Of a stretch of 64,000 bases of DNA, positions 1 to 9,276 are shown piece by piece. Position numbers and translations under genes: made by a program. How positions within the stretch are numbered: position 1 is the first letter of the stretch; every line of letters starts with the position of its first letter. The notes under the pieces were generated by a model. It had not been told where the DNA came from. It ran no database searches and worked only from the letters and a program-made list of their open reading frames with translations. The stretch spans positions 92,417 through 156,416 of the forward strand of contig JASBSU010000037.1 of assembly GCA_030148725.1 (NCBI GenBank). The letters are read 5' to 3'. This DNA is from Hyphomicrobium sp. Its GTDB lineage: Bacteria > Pseudomonadota > Alphaproteobacteria > Rhizobiales > Hyphomicrobiaceae.

Positions 1-71
1 AGAACGGCGGCGGTGGCGAGGATGACCATCGCCTCGCGGTAAATGGTGAAATCGGTGCCTTCCGCCGTCAT
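1..71 (-). CDS. N-terminal tip of a cation:proton antiporter (partial)
   Basis: Reading leftwards from an ATG at 71, 23 complete codons are visible before the window ends, starting M-T-A-E-G-T-D-F and entering a hydrophobic stretch (MVILATAAV). A GGAG-containing ribosome site (GGAGATCCC) sits directly upstream. The opening resembles the N-terminus of CPA2-family (KefB/YbaL type) antiporters, whose first membrane helix begins within 15 residues of the start. That a gene starts here is fairly secure; the family assignment rests on very few residues and is an inference. A second, complete CPA2 antiporter lies at 48267-50102. Confidence 0.4.
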   Translation of the reverse strand, partial: MTAEGTDFTIYREAMVILATAAV

Positions 72-200
72 GGGATCTCCAGCCACGAGCCGGAGCAACA
101 GCTTATGCTGGCGCCGACCGTTCGCCGATCAATCGCGCAATGTTCCCGCAATTATGGCAGGCGAAGTCTGCGGCCGCAGCTAAAACCGCGCGTGTGGCTT

Positions 201-2861
201 TCAGGCTGCGTTGAGCCGCGCTTCGATCGCCTCGAGTGCTGCATCGGCGCGCGAGCCGTCGGGGCCGCCAGCCTGCGCCATGTCGGGACGACCGCCGCCG
301 CCTTTGCCGCCGACCGCCTCCGAGCCGGCGCGTACCAGATCGACAGCGCTCACCTTGTCGGCGAGATCGCTGGTGACGGCGACGACGATGCCGAGTTTGC
401 CGTCGGCAGAGTTGTTGGCGATGGCGACGATGCCGGAACCGATCTTGGCGCGGCCGTCGTCGGCCATGGCCTTCAGGTCCTTCATGTCGACGCCCGACAC
501 CGACAATTTGAGGAACTTCCGGCCCGCAACCTCGACGATGGCAGGCCCGGCATCCTTGCCACCGCCGCTGAGCGCGAGCTGCTTCTTGGCGTCAGCGAGC
601 TGGCGCTCGAGCTGCTTGCGCTCATCGACCAGCGCCTTCACGCGCTCGGCGACGTCCTCGGGGCGTACGTGCAGCGCCGACGCGATCTCACGGATGCGCG
701 CCTCGTGCTGCGTCAGGTATGAGCGCGCGGCATCGGCCGTCAGCGCCTCGATGCGGCGCACGCCCGATGCGCTGGCGCTCTCGGCGACGATCTTCACGAG
801 GCCGATGTCGCCGGTGCGCTTGACGTGCGTGCCACCGCAGAGTTCGACCGACCAAGCCTTGTTGGCATTGGGACCGGCGTCGCCCATCGAGACGACGCGA
901 ACCTCGTCGCCGTACTTCTCACCGAAGAGCGCCATGGCGCCCGACTGCATCGCATCCTCAATGGCCATCAGGCGCGTCTCGACGGCGGTGTTCTGCAGCA
1001 CGATGGCATTGGCGCGCTTCTCGACCTCGGCGATCTCCTCAGCGCTCATGGGCTTCTGGTGGGAGAAGTCGAAGCGCAGGCGGCCCGGTTCGACAAGCGA
1101 ACCCTTCTGGGCAACGTGGGGGCCGAGAACCTGGCGCAGTGCTTCGTGCAGAAGGTGCGTCGCCGAGTGGTTGGCGCGGATCGCGGCGCGGCCCACGTGG
1201 TCGACATCGAGATCAACGGCATCGCCGGTCTTGAAGGTACCCTTCTCGACCTTGCCGACATGGACGAACAGACCGCCGGCCTTCTTCTGCGTGTCGGTGA
1301 CGCGGAAAAGCGCGCCTTTCGCACCGACGATGACACCTTCATCGCCGACCTGACCGCCGGATTCGCCGTAGAATGGCGTCTGGTTGACGACGATGGCGGC
1401 TTCGTCCCCGGCCTTGAGGCTCTTGGCTTCCTTGCCGTCTTTGACGAGCGCGACGATGGCGCCTGCCGCGCCCTCGGTGTCGTAGCCGAGGAACTCGGTC
1501 GCGCCGAGTTTCTCCTTCAGCTCAAACCAGATGGATTCGGTGGCGGCCTCGCCCGAGCCCTTCCAGGCTTTGCGGGCTTCGGCCTTCTGGCGCTCCATGG
1601 CAGCGTTGAAGCCTTCGGTGTCGACAGTGACGCCGCGGGCGCGCAAGGCATCCTCGGTGAGGTCGAGCGGGAAGCCGTAGGTATCGTAGAGCTTGAACGC
1701 GGTTTCGCCGGACAGCACCGCACCCTTGCCGAGCTTACCGGTGGCCTCGCCGAGCAGGCCGAGGCCCTTCTCCAGCGTCTTCTTGAAACGCGTTTCCTCG
1801 AGCATCAGGGTCTCGGTGATGAGCGGCTGAGCGCGCTGCAGCTCGTGATAGGTGTCGCCCATCTCGTGCACGAGAGCCGGCACCAGCTTGTACATCAGCG
1901 GTTCTTCGGCGCCGAGCAGATGCGCGTGGCGCATGGCGCGGCGCATGATGCGGCGGAGGACGTAGCCGCGGCCTTCATTCGAGGGCAGCACGCCGTCGGC
2001 GATGAGGAAGCTCGCGGCACGCAGATGGTCCGCGATGACGCGATGCGATGCCTTGTGCTCGCCGGTCGCAGACACGCCCGTGGCGGCCACAGAAGCTGAG
2101 ATCAGCGCCTTGAAGAGATCGATGTCATAGTTGTCGGTGACGCCTTGCAGGACGGCCGCAATGCGCTCCAGGCCCATGCCGGTATCGACGGACTGCTTCG
2201 GCAGGTTGATGCGCTCGCCGCCCGGCAGCTGCTCGAACTGCATGAAGACGAGATTCCAGATCTCGACGAAGCGGTCGCCGTCGGCGTCGGGCGATCCAGG
2301 CGGGCCGCCGGGGATCTTGTCGCCGTGGTCGAAGAAGATCTCCGAGCACGGGCCGCACGGCCCGGTGTCGCCCATCTGCCAGAAGTTGTCGTTCGTCGCG
2401 ATGCGTATGATCTTGTCGTCGGATAAGCCCGTCAGCTTCTTCCAGATGTCATATGCCTCATCGTCGGTGTGGTAGACGGTGATGGTCAGGCGCTTCTTGT
2501 CGAGGCCGAGATCCTTTGTAAGGAGGTTCCAGGCAAGAGGGATCGCCTGCTCCTTGAAGTAATCGCCGAACGAGAAGTTGCCGAGCATCTCGAAGAACGT
2601 GTGATGGCGTGCGGTGTAGCCGACGTTGTCGAGGTCGTTGTGCTTGCCGCCGGCGCGGACGCACTTCTGCGAGGATGCGGCGCGAACGTAGGGGCGCGTT
2701 TCCTGGCCGGTGAAGACGTTCTTGAACTGAACCATGCCCGCATTGGTGAACATCAACGTCGGGTCGTTGCGCGGCACCAAAGGTGAGGACGGCACGACTT
2801 CGTGGCCGTTCTTCTTGAAGAAGTCGAGAAACGCGCGGCGGATGTCGTTGACGGAGGCCAT
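201..2861 (-). CDS. alaS: alanyl-tRNA synthetase
   Basis: Charges tRNA-Ala with alanine in the cytoplasm. The 886-residue product has the usual family length. It shows the class II catalytic core near the N-terminus ([19 protein letters not shown]), the editing-domain zinc ligands as HSATH about residue 565 and CGGTH about residue 673, and a Gly-rich C-terminal domain ending in the typical [13 protein letters not shown] segment. The frame is open 54 codons further upstream, but those codons are Pro/Arg-rich and unlike the family. The start at [15 protein letters not shown] matches the conserved AlaRS N-terminus, so 2861 was chosen. In many Rhizobiales alaS lies next to recA; here one unrelated gene separates them. 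Confidence 0.97.
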   Translation of the reverse strand: MASVNDIRRAFLDFFKKNGHEVVPSSPLVPRNDPTLMFTNAGMVQFKNVFTGQETRPYVRAASSQKCVRAGGKHNDLDNVGYTARHHTFFEMLGNFSFGDYFKEQAIPLAWNLLTKDLGLDKKRLTITVYHTDDEAYDIWKKLTGLSDDKIIRIATNDNFWQMGDTGPCGPCSEIFFDHGDKIPGGPPGSPDADGDRFVEIWNLVFMQFEQLPGGERINLPKQSVDTGMGLERIAAVLQGVTDNYDIDLFKALISASVAATGVSATGEHKASHRVIADHLRAASFLIADGVLPSNEGRGYVLRRIMRRAMRHAHLLGAEEPLMYKLVPALVHEMGDTYHELQRAQPLITETLMLEETRFKKTLEKGLGLLGEATGKLGKGAVLSGETAFKLYDTYGFPLDLTEDALRARGVTVDTEGFNAAMERQKAEARKAWKGSGEAATESIWFELKEKLGATEFLGYDTEGAAGAIVALVKDGKEAKSLKAGDEAAIVVNQTPFYGESGGQVGDEGVIVGAKGALFRVTDTQKKAGGLFVHVGKVEKGTFKTGDAVDLDVDHVGRAAIRANHSATHLLHEALRQVLGPHVAQKGSLVEPGRLRFDFSHQKPMSAEEIAEVEKRANAIVLQNTAVETRLMAIEDAMQSGAMALFGEKYGDEVRVVSMGDAGPNANKAWSVELCGGTHVKRTGDIGLVKIVAESASASGVRRIEALTADAARSYLTQHEARIREIASALHVRPEDVAERVKALVDERKQLERQLADAKKQLALSGGGKDAGPAIVEVAGRKFLKLSVSGVDMKDLKAMADDGRAKIGSGIVAIANNSADGKLGIVVAVTSDLADKVSAVDLVRAGSEAVGGKGGGGRPDMAQAGGPDGSRADAALEAIEARLNAA

Positions 2862-2963
2862 GGGTCGCTTTCGAACGGTCGCTGTCGGGGGCTGAGGTGC
2901 CGGGCCGCATGTATGGGCCCGATTTGCCGGGCTTATCCGTCGCGGATCGGACGGCTCCGTGTC

Positions 2964-2980
2964 AAGCGCCTGCGGCGCTT
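2964..2980 (-). terminator. GC-rich hairpin between the PhnD-like gene and alaS
   Basis: Perfect 7-bp inverted repeat AAGCGCC-TGC-GGCGCTT, about 120 nt downstream of the PhnD-like stop and 100 nt upstream of alaS. On the plus strand it is followed by TT; on the minus strand only a very short U run follows, so termination would be weak. It could instead be an alaS leader structure. Confidence 0.35.
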
Positions 2981-3097
2981 TTGGGCAGGGGAGGTGTTCG
3001 GCAGCCGAGTTTCGGAGGGGCACCTACGGACCGGGCGATGAGCGCCCGCCGTTGCCCGCGGTCCGGAAACGGCGGCGCCGGAAGCGCCGCAACGTCC

Positions 3098-3871
3098 TCA
3101 GGCGGAGTTCGGGGCAGCCGGAAGCGCAGCCAACTCCGTGAAAAAGCGCTGCATCGACGCTTCCTGGTAGTCGGCGAATCCCGAGTATAGGGCGTTCGTT
3201 GCGGTCCCCGGTCCCACCCCAAGGAGGGTGTGCTTCAATGCAGCCTGATCCCGGGAATCCAGTTCGACATTGGCGATGACGGCTGGCGTCGGCAAATCAG
3301 AGATGCGCGCCAAGACCTTCGTCGACTTCGCATTGTTGGGCTGCGCGATCCAGACGTCCTCATAGACCATCGTGGCATCGATCGATCTGTTCACGACGGC
3401 ATCTATCTGTCCCTGCCAGGGCGGGACGGCAAAGGAGTCAAAGAAGCTCGTCAGCGCAAATCCATCCGCAGCGAGGAGAATGGACGGCGCGAAATAGCTG
3501 GTGGTGCAAAAGGTGTTTATGTAGCCGTAGCGCTTGCCTCGCAGCTGGCGCCAATCCGTCGCCGGGTTATCGTGCGCGACCACGAATACGCTGGTCTGCC
3601 GAGGCAGACGTGTGACGGCGGTCACGGCGCTGGCAACACCAACGTAGGGCGCCTTGCGCAGATAAAAGCAATTTGCCGAAGGGAGATAGGCGAACGCGTA
3701 GGAACCGTTATGGAGCGCCGTCGTGAGAAGAGCGAGATCGGTATAGGTTGTCGCCTCGCAGCCGCGCTGCCGAACGAACGCCTCCCAGGCGGAGGCGTCG
3801 AATGGAAACCTCAGGTTGGCGTCGAATGCGCCAGCAAGCCGCGTCACAGTCTGTGAGGCACCCGACGACAT
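3098..3871 (-). CDS. PhnD/SsuA-type substrate-binding protein without signal peptide
   Basis: 257 residues resembling the PhnD-like (phosphonate/phosphite ABC transporter) periplasmic-binding fold: an early LRFPFDASAWEAF helix, YLPSANCFYLRKAPYV, and the central segments RGKRYGYINTFCTTSYFAP and DGFALTSFFDSFAVPPW that resemble the ligand-loop and hinge regions of that fold. A strong ribosome site GGAGG lies 4 bases before the ATG at 3871. No signal peptide or lipobox can be seen and no ABC permease or ATPase is adjacent, so it is probably not a classical transport component. Similar stand-alone short PhnD-like proteins exist in Rhizobiales, with unknown ligand. It lies in the same direction as recA and alaS. 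Confidence 0.65.
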   Translation of the reverse strand: MSSGASQTVTRLAGAFDANLRFPFDASAWEAFVRQRGCEATTYTDLALLTTALHNGSYAFAYLPSANCFYLRKAPYVGVASAVTAVTRLPRQTSVFVVAHDNPATDWRQLRGKRYGYINTFCTTSYFAPSILLAADGFALTSFFDSFAVPPWQGQIDAVVNRSIDATMVYEDVWIAQPNNAKSTKVLARISDLPTPAVIANVELDSRDQAALKHTLLGVGPGTATNALYSGFADYQEASMQRFFTELAALPAAPNSA

Positions 3872-4000
3872 GTCGCCTCCACATGAAGATTTGTGGAGGC
3901 TAGCCCGGGCGGCCTTAATCGCCGACTAGCGGCGTGCACAAGCCGAGAGCGCGGTTAATCAGTTGCAAAGGTCACGTTGCAAGAGCGAGACATCGAAATC

Positions 4001-4020
4001 GGCGCCGGATGGCCGGCGCC
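4001..4020 (-). terminator. hairpin downstream of recA
   Basis: Perfect 8-bp stem GGCGCCGG-ATGG-CCGGCGCC, 70 nt beyond the recA stop, followed on the minus strand by GATTTCGAT, a poor U tract. A second perfect dyad (GCTGCTT-T-AAGCAGC, 4059-4073) lies between it and the recA stop. Probably the recA transcript end, but not a textbook terminator. Confidence 0.45.
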
Positions 4021-4089
4021 GCGCGGTGTAGGGAGGCCGATGAGGGTTCGGCCGGATCGCTGCTTTAAGCAGCAGCGGTCCGGGTTGTG

Positions 4090-5238
4090 TCAGCGCTTGG
4101 CGCGTGCCGGCTTCTTGGCGCCGTCGGCGTCATCGGGAAGCACGCCATCCTCGTCGGGCTGCTCACCCTCCGCGTCAGCCTGCTCCTCAATCAAGAGTTT
4201 ATCGACGATGAGGCCGGCGTTCTGACGGACGGCCTTTTCGATCGCCTGGGCAATCTTGGGGTTTTCCTTGAGAAACGCCTTGGCGTTCTCGCGGCCCTGG
4301 CCGATGCGGTCTCCCTCATAGGAGAACCAGGCGCCGGACTTTTCAACCACGCCCACCTTGGACCCGAGGTCGATCAGCTCACCGACCTTGGAGATGCCTT
4401 CCCCGTACATGATGTCGAACTCGACCTGCTTGAACGGGGGCGCGACCTTGTTCTTGACGACCTTGACGCGCGTCTGGTTGCCGACGACGTCGTCACGCTC
4501 CTTGATCTGGCCGATGCGGCGGATGTCGAGACGCACCGAGGAGTAGAACTTCAGGGCGTTGCCGCCCGTGGTCGTTTCCGGGTTGCCGAACATGACGCCG
4601 ATCTTCATGCGGATCTGGTTGATGAAGATGACCATGCAGCGGGTCTTGGAGATCGATGCCGTCAGTTTGCGCAGCGCCTGACTCATGAGGCGGGCCTGGG
4701 CGCCCATCGTCATGTCGCCCATCTCGCCTTCGAGCTCTGCCTTGGGGGTCAGAGCGGCGACACTGTCGACCACAATGACGTCGACAGCACCGGAGTGCAC
4801 AAGGGTGTTGGTGATTTCCAGTGCCTGCTCGCCGGCGTCCGGCTGGGAGACGAGGAGGTCTTCGATTTTCACGCCAAGCTTCTTGGCGTAGGTCGGGTCG
4901 AGGGCGTGCTCGGCGTCCACGAAGGCGCAGGTGCCGCCCTTTTTCTGCGATTCCGCGATCACCTGCAGGGCAAGTGTCGTCTTGCCCGAGGATTCCGGGC
5001 CGTAAATCTCGACGACGCGGCCTCGCGGGAGGCCGCCGATCCCAAGGGCGATGTCGAGGCCGAGGGAGCCGGTGGAGATCGCCTCGATGTCCATCGAGCG
5101 CTCGTTCGCGCCGAGGCGCATGATCGAGCCCTTGCCGAAGTTCTTGTCGATCAACTCCAGGGCATGCGCCAGCGCCTGCGCCTTATTCTTGTCCATCGCT
5201 CCCCCGTCAACGACCTTGAATTCCGGCCGGTTCGTCAT
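4090..5238 (-). CDS. recA: recombinase RecA
   Basis: DNA strand-exchange ATPase and LexA coprotease of the SOS response. The 382-residue product carries Walker [10 protein letters not shown] about residue 68, the VVDSVAAL Walker B region, the [10 protein letters not shown]1 segment, the [18 protein letters not shown]2 segment and an acidic C-terminal tail rich in Glu/Asp ([15 protein letters not shown]). Length and order are canonical. The frame also offers a GTG at 5247, but that GTG is part of an AGGTGA ribosome site placed 5 bases before the ATG at 5238, so 5238 is the more likely start. A candidate LexA box lies 50 bp upstream. Confidence 0.97.
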   Translation of the reverse strand: MTNRPEFKVVDGGAMDKNKAQALAHALELIDKNFGKGSIMRLGANERSMDIEAISTGSLGLDIALGIGGLPRGRVVEIYGPESSGKTTLALQVIAESQKKGGTCAFVDAEHALDPTYAKKLGVKIEDLLVSQPDAGEQALEITNTLVHSGAVDVIVVDSVAALTPKAELEGEMGDMTMGAQARLMSQALRKLTASISKTRCMVIFINQIRMKIGVMFGNPETTTGGNALKFYSSVRLDIRRIGQIKERDDVVGNQTRVKVVKNKVAPPFKQVEFDIMYGEGISKVGELIDLGSKVGVVEKSGAWFSYEGDRIGQGRENAKAFLKENPKIAQAIEKAVRQNAGLIVDKLLIEEQADAEGEQPDEDGVLPDDADGAKKPARAKR

Positions 5239-5287
5239 GTCGTTCACCTATATGGCAAGCGCTCTACGTTCTCAATTCGACTCGAAT

Positions 5288-5302
5288 GTACACATTTTGT
5301 TC
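5288..5302 (-). promoter_or_regulatory. candidate LexA (SOS) box of recA
   Basis: On the minus strand the sequence is GAAC-N7-GTAC (GAACAAAATGTGTAC), one mismatch from the alphaproteobacterial SOS box GAAC-N7-GAAC. It lies about 50 bp upstream of the recA start, where autoregulatory SOS boxes of recA are expected. Only the motif is seen; binding is inferred. Confidence 0.5.
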
Positions 5303-5420
5303 TCATTGGTCCATAGGTGTTGTAAGTCGGCTGTTGGTTGTGGCCCCAGCTGTTAAGTCCGAGGAAACGGGTGGTCGGCGAGGCTCGGCCTTCGTTCCTG
5401 GTACAGCGTAAGGGTTCGAC

Positions 5421-5714
5421 GTGTTCAACGTTTTCGCCATCGCAGCCGATGGGCTGGCGGCCCAAAGCCGGAGAATCGAAGCCGCGGCGCGTGCTATCGC
5501 GTCTACGGGCTCCGCCCCGCCCGTCGGCGGCAATTCGCCTGAAAACGGTTCTCCGGTGCGCATCGGCGCGCTGCCCGTCGGCGATCCTATCGAAAACGTG
5601 GTGACGCTGCTGGAGGCCGAACTCGCCTACCGCGCCAACGTCGCGGTCATCAGGGCGGCGAGCGATATGCTCGACACGCTGCTCGACGCCGTTCACCCCA
5701 AGGCGCGAACGTAG
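5421..5714 (+). CDS. miniature flagellar basal-body rod-like protein
   Basis: 97 residues with the two ends of flagellar rod/hook proteins joined directly. The N-terminal FAIAADGLAAQSRRIEAAARAIAS matches the Flg_bb_rod helix (pattern A..G..A...R....A.NIA), and the C-terminal NVVTLLEAELAYRANVAVIRAASDMLDTLLDA matches the Flg_bbr_C helix. The middle, which normally forms the structural domain, is reduced to about 40 residues. The start is GTG with an AAGGG site 7-8 bases upstream. It is divergent from recA and there is no flagellar operon in the window. It may form a coiled coil like the FlgB/FlgC D0 domain or be a remnant; its function is unproven. Confidence 0.65.
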   Translation: MFNVFAIAADGLAAQSRRIEAAARAIASTGSAPPVGGNSPENGSPVRIGALPVGDPIENVVTLLEAELAYRANVAVIRAASDMLDTLLDAVHPKART

Positions 5715-5823
5715 ATTTCGCGACGCAAAAATCGCGTGTGCATGGTGGCCAATTGGCCGCAAGCGCACGCCTGCCAACGCGCTAAACTCACTCGATATTC
5801 GATGAGCCGATTCGCGTGGCTTG

Positions 5824-6867
5824 ATGTCCGACATCGAGAAAGTTGCGCAAGAGCTGGCGGCTCAGACTTCGCCAGCCGAGGCGCCTGCGCCCGCTGATGA
5901 GCCCGCACCGCAAGCCGATGAAAAGGCCGCGGCGAAGGAGCTTATCGGTGCGCTCGATGCCGACCAGCGTATTCGCGCCAACGCCGAGCGGGACGGACGC
6001 AGGCTGTGGGCCAGCGCGGCGTTCGTCACGTTCCTCTATATTTCGATCATCGCCGTGCAGGTGATGAACCTCGGCGGGCTGTCGTCGCTCCAGCACGAGC
6101 TGGAACAGCAGCAGCGCGAGCGCGAGCGGATCGGCCAGGGTGGAGATTCGATCAGCGTCGAACTCGTCCCCGATCCGGATAAGAACTCCAAGACCGAGAA
6201 ATGGCAGGAAGGCGCCGGTGGGCCGCCGAACCCTGCTCCGCCGCAACCGCAGCAGCAGGCTTCGCTGCCTCAGCCGATGACCGAGCAGCCGCAAGAGCAG
6301 GTCGAGAAACCGGAGGAGAAGCCGCCGGAGAAGGCAGAAGAGAAGCCGGAAGAAAAGCCTGAGGAAAAGGCCGAAGAAGAGCAGAAGGAAGAGCCGAAGG
6401 AGCCCGAGCGCGAGAAGGATCGCGACGCCGGGCAGCCGTCGCTGCCGGACCTCGAAACGATGCTAGACGCTGCCGCGACGGACCTCGCCGAGCAGGTCAA
6501 GGAGCACTACGACCGCAAGGCACGGCGATCAGCGCCGCGGCCGCAGCAGCAAGCGATGATGTCCGGCGGGGGCATGCAGGTGCGCGGCGTCGGGGCGGGC
6601 GGGAAATCCGACGCGTTCTCGAAAAGCGTCATCGATGCGCTCATGAAAACGCGGCCGGGGCCGGTCGCGCTGTGGGGACGCGTTCTCGTCTCCTTCCAGA
6701 TCACGCAGCAGGGAGACCTGCTCTACGTGCGCGTGCTGCGCTCCAGCGGCAACAAGGCGATGGACGATGCGGCCGTGAATGCCATCCACCGCGCCAAGTT
6801 CGTAAAGCCGCCGCCCGATCTGCCCCCGGAAGCGCGCACCTACATCATCGACTACATCTTCGGCTGA
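5824..6867 (+). CDS. TonB-like energy-transducer protein
   Basis: 347 residues. The N-terminal 55 residues are a cytoplasmic Ala/Pro/Glu-rich segment. One membrane helix (LWASAAFVTFLYISIIAVQVM) follows about residues 60-80, then a long periplasmic Pro/Gln and Glu/Lys/Pro-rich stretch (EKPEEKPPEKAEEKPEEKP) that could span the periplasm. The end is a TonB_C domain: GRVLVSFQITQQGDLLYVRVLRSSGNKAMDDAAVNAIHRAKF. This matches TonB/TolA-type proteins that pass proton-motive energy to outer-membrane receptors. No exbB/exbD or TonB-dependent receptor is nearby. A TTG precedes the ATG at 5824; ATG is chosen, although no clear ribosome site is visible. Confidence 0.8.
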   Translation: MSDIEKVAQELAAQTSPAEAPAPADEPAPQADEKAAAKELIGALDADQRIRANAERDGRRLWASAAFVTFLYISIIAVQVMNLGGLSSLQHELEQQQRERERIGQGGDSISVELVPDPDKNSKTEKWQEGAGGPPNPAPPQPQQQASLPQPMTEQPQEQVEKPEEKPPEKAEEKPEEKPEEKAEEEQKEEPKEPEREKDRDAGQPSLPDLETMLDAAATDLAEQVKEHYDRKARRSAPRPQQQAMMSGGGMQVRGVGAGGKSDAFSKSVIDALMKTRPGPVALWGRVLVSFQITQQGDLLYVRVLRSSGNKAMDDAAVNAIHRAKFVKPPPDLPPEARTYIIDYIFG

Positions 6868-6921
6868 GCGGCAGAATCGGAGCAGTGTGCACGGAGGATG
6901 TCGTCCGCATGGAGGGGCGCC

Positions 6922-7722
6922 ATGCGCATCGCGATTGCGCTTCTGATCTTGCTTCTGCCGGCTGGCGCCTTTGCCGAAGACGAGGAGCTCTTCAAGCTCG
7001 CCAAGAAAGCCGCAAACCCCATAGCGGACCTCGCCACCGCACCGCTGCTCTACAATTGGGATGGGCAGATCGGCGCCGATCGTGACGGCACATCCAACTA
7101 CCTCCGCTTCGAACCGGTGGTGCCGCTGCACGTGTCGCAGGACTGGAACGTCATCACGCGCCTCTTCATGCCGATGATCGAACAGGCCGACGTCACGCCA
7201 GGCTCGGGCACGGACTACGGCCTCTCGGGCGTCAACCTGAGCTTCTTTGCGTCTCCCACGGCGCCGGTGTCGCGCGGACTTTCCATCGGCCTTGGACCGG
7301 TGGTCGGTTTTCCCGCGAGCGACAGCGCGCTCGGCTCGCAGAAGTGGAGCCTTGGCCCAACGGCCGCAATCATCTGGCAACCGGACGGGCCGTGGACCAT
7401 CGGGCTTCTGACGCGGCAACTTTGGTCGGTCGGCGGGAGCGCGAAAGAGGCAGACGTCAACGAACTCTACTTGCAGCCGATCCTCAGCTACACGACGAAG
7501 GACGCGTGGACGCTCGGCGTCAACAGCGAGGCGTTCTATTACTGGACCGACGACGAAGCGTCGGTGCCGATCAACGTGTCGCTCACCAAACTCATTCGTT
7601 TCGGCGGCGTTGCGCTGAGCATCGGACCGGCCGTCCGCTACTGGGTGGAGAACCCGAACTCGGATGCGCACGGCTGGGGCGCGCGCTTCACGGCGGCGCT
7701 GGTGTTTCCAGACGATCCGTGA
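6922..7722 (+). CDS. outer-membrane beta-barrel protein, phenol-degradation meta-pathway/transporter type
   Basis: 266 residues with a signal peptide (MRIAIALLILLLPAGAFA, cleavage before EDEEL), then alternating amphipathic strands with aromatic girdles (LLYNWDGQIGADRDGTSNYLRFEPVVPL; GLSGVNLSFFASP; LQPILSYTTKDAWTLGVNSEAFYYW; GWGARFTAALVF). The overall pattern fits the MetA-pathway-of-phenol-degradation/neuromedin-U-like group of outer-membrane proteins, whose substrates are mostly unknown. The ATG at 6922 is preferred to the one at 6898 because GGAGGGG lies 6 bases upstream and the signal peptide then starts at residue 1. It follows the TonB-like gene by 54 bp and may share its transcript. 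Confidence 0.7.
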   Translation: MRIAIALLILLLPAGAFAEDEELFKLAKKAANPIADLATAPLLYNWDGQIGADRDGTSNYLRFEPVVPLHVSQDWNVITRLFMPMIEQADVTPGSGTDYGLSGVNLSFFASPTAPVSRGLSIGLGPVVGFPASDSALGSQKWSLGPTAAIIWQPDGPWTIGLLTRQLWSVGGSAKEADVNELYLQPILSYTTKDAWTLGVNSEAFYYWTDDEASVPINVSLTKLIRFGGVALSIGPAVRYWVENPNSDAHGWGARFTAALVFPDDP

Positions 7723-7824
7723 ACGCACGTCCCGCGTGCTCTGTGGCCCTATGACCACGACAGGCGTCCAGCGAATCAGACAATGTGCATAACCTGTGGG
7801 AATCCCGCCGACGGGAGGCTGGAA

Positions 7825-8712
7825 ATGCGCTTGCCTGTAATCGCCGCCGCCGCCGTTCTTTGCGCGGGCGTGGCACACGCCGACGGCGCCGTGACGCAAA
7901 CGTCGCAATCGCCGATCGCGCCGGGTCCGAGCGGCTGGCATTTCAAATTCACGCCTTACGCGTGGCTGCCGTGGATCAACGGCGATGCGACCGTCAGAGG
8001 CCGCGACTTCTCGGTGGAGCAGAACCCCGCGCAGGTGCTGGGTTCGCTCGACTTTGCGTGGATGAGCTACCAGGAGGCGCGTCGCGGCGCGATCACCCTG
8101 TTCTCCGACGTCATGTTCACGAAGAACACCAACTCGGGCAGCTTCGCGCGCTCCAAGCAGTTTTCGCGTCACGTCGATGGGACGCTCGGCGCGGCGATTT
8201 CCGCTGACTACAAGCAATGGATCGTCGAATTCGGCGGCATGTACGAGACCAACCGCTGGCGGCTGGGGCCCGGTCCCGGCGCCGCCGACACGACACTCGA
8301 CCTGCTGGCGGGCGGCCGATACTGGCACCAGGAGCTCGACGTCGACGTCGGCCTTGCAGGCACGCTGAATGTCGACGGGCTGGTCATTTCAGGCAACCGG
8401 GCGCTGGCGCGATCGGGCGGCGTCGACTGGGTCGATCCGTTCATCGGCGCGCGCATGACCTATCACCACAGCCCGACGGACTCGTTCGTGCTGCGCGGCG
8501 ATATCGGCGGCTTCGGCTGGGCCAGCCGCTTCACGTGGCAGGCGCTCGCCACGTACAATTTCTATCTCGGCTCGCATGCCGCCATCGATTTCGACGGCTA
8601 CCTTGGCTACAAGGCGCTTTCGGTCGACTACGTGCAGGGTGACGGCATCAACCGCTACGAGTTCGACGTCGTGCAGCAGGGCCCGGTGGTGGGGATCACG
8701 GGGCGGTTCTAA
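7825..8712 (+). CDS. exported outer-membrane beta-barrel protein of unknown role
   Basis: 295 residues. The signal peptide is MRLPVIAAAAVLCAGVAHA, with cleavage before DGAVT. The mature part is Gly/Trp/Tyr-rich with alternating strands (WHFKFTPYAWLPWINGDATVRG; VDWVDPFIGARMTYHHSP; FTWQALATYNFYLG) and ends in a C-terminal Phe (GPVVGITGRF), a beta-barrel assembly signal. The start at 7825 has GGGAGG 6 bases upstream; the open frame begins 14 codons earlier without a better site. I recognise the fold class but not a named family. It lies downstream of a second barrel protein in the same direction. Confidence 0.7.
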   Translation: MRLPVIAAAAVLCAGVAHADGAVTQTSQSPIAPGPSGWHFKFTPYAWLPWINGDATVRGRDFSVEQNPAQVLGSLDFAWMSYQEARRGAITLFSDVMFTKNTNSGSFARSKQFSRHVDGTLGAAISADYKQWIVEFGGMYETNRWRLGPGPGAADTTLDLLAGGRYWHQELDVDVGLAGTLNVDGLVISGNRALARSGGVDWVDPFIGARMTYHHSPTDSFVLRGDIGGFGWASRFTWQALATYNFYLGSHAAIDFDGYLGYKALSVDYVQGDGINRYEFDVVQQGPVVGITGRF

Positions 8713-8736
8713 GCGCTTTTGCTGTCACTCCCGTCA

Positions 8737-8754
8737 TGCCGGCTAAGGCCGGCA
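8737..8754. repeat. palindromic TGCCGGC hairpin between convergent genes
   Basis: Perfect 7-bp stem TGCCGGC-TAAG-GCCGGCA within CGTCATGCC...GGCACCCGCG, 24 bp after the plus-strand barrel gene and 64 bp before the end of the minus-strand exported protein gene. Its form resembles short dispersed palindromic repeats seen in alphaproteobacterial genomes. It may also end both transcripts, though no T run follows. Confidence 0.4.
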
Positions 8755-8817
8755 CCCGCGCAAGTCGCCGCAACCGATCCGGTGCGCTCAACCCAACCTA
8801 CGCTACACGTGCGGTGG

Positions 8818-9276
8818 CTACTCGGCGGCTTGGAGGGGTTTCCAGGTGGGGTCGTCGAACTCGTCGGGGTAGCGGGCAAGGGCGGCGTCGACGCGGCCGA
8901 GCGCATCGATGGCGTCGGTGCCATCGGTGGGCTTTGCGATAGCGCCAAGGCCGGTGACGATCTCTTCCAGCAGCGCCTTGAGCTTATTGAGCGAGTCGCC
9001 CGAAAGGCTCGTGGTCGCGAGGATCTTGTCGGCCTCGATCTTTACCTGAGCCGCAAACCGTTGCGCGTGGTCGGGCGGCATGCGCCGGTGCGTGACCAGC
9101 GAATGATTGGTGCGCACGAGATCGCGGATCGTGGCCATGCCTTTCTGCACCGCCGGATCGGTCGGAAGCGGCGCAATGGCCTGGCCGGCGCGCGGGACGA
9201 TCTTTTCGGCAGCTGGCGCCGGCGCGGAAAAGGAGAGCGCCAGCATCAGAAACGCGACGATGCGAAGGAAGGCCAT
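8818..9276 (-). CDS. small exported protein, unknown function
   Basis: 152 residues from the ATG at 9276, chosen because it begins a clean signal peptide (MAFLRIVAFLMLALSFSAPAPA, cleavage before AEKIV); the open frame extends 21 codons further without a signal-like start. The mature part looks all-helical (VQKGMATIRDLVRTNHSLVTHRRM; HAQRFAAQVKIEADKILATT; LNKLKALLEEIVTGLGAIA), with conserved-looking His in HSLVTHRRMPPDHAQRF. It may be a four-helix periplasmic protein. No named family is recognised. The same strand continues into cckA. Confidence 0.6.
   Translation of the reverse strand: MAFLRIVAFLMLALSFSAPAPAAEKIVPRAGQAIAPLPTDPAVQKGMATIRDLVRTNHSLVTHRRMPPDHAQRFAAQVKIEADKILATTSLSGDSLNKLKALLEEIVTGLGAIAKPTDGTDAIDALGRVDAALARYPDEFDDPTWKPLQAAE

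Noticed and set aside
5244..5834. 196-residue minus-strand frame upstream of recA
   Set aside because: Covers the flagellar rod-like gene on the other strand and the recA promoter region; no family features.
6529..8328. 599-residue minus-strand open frame
   Set aside because: Shadow opposite the TonB-like and barrel genes, which have signal peptides and ribosome sites on the plus strand.
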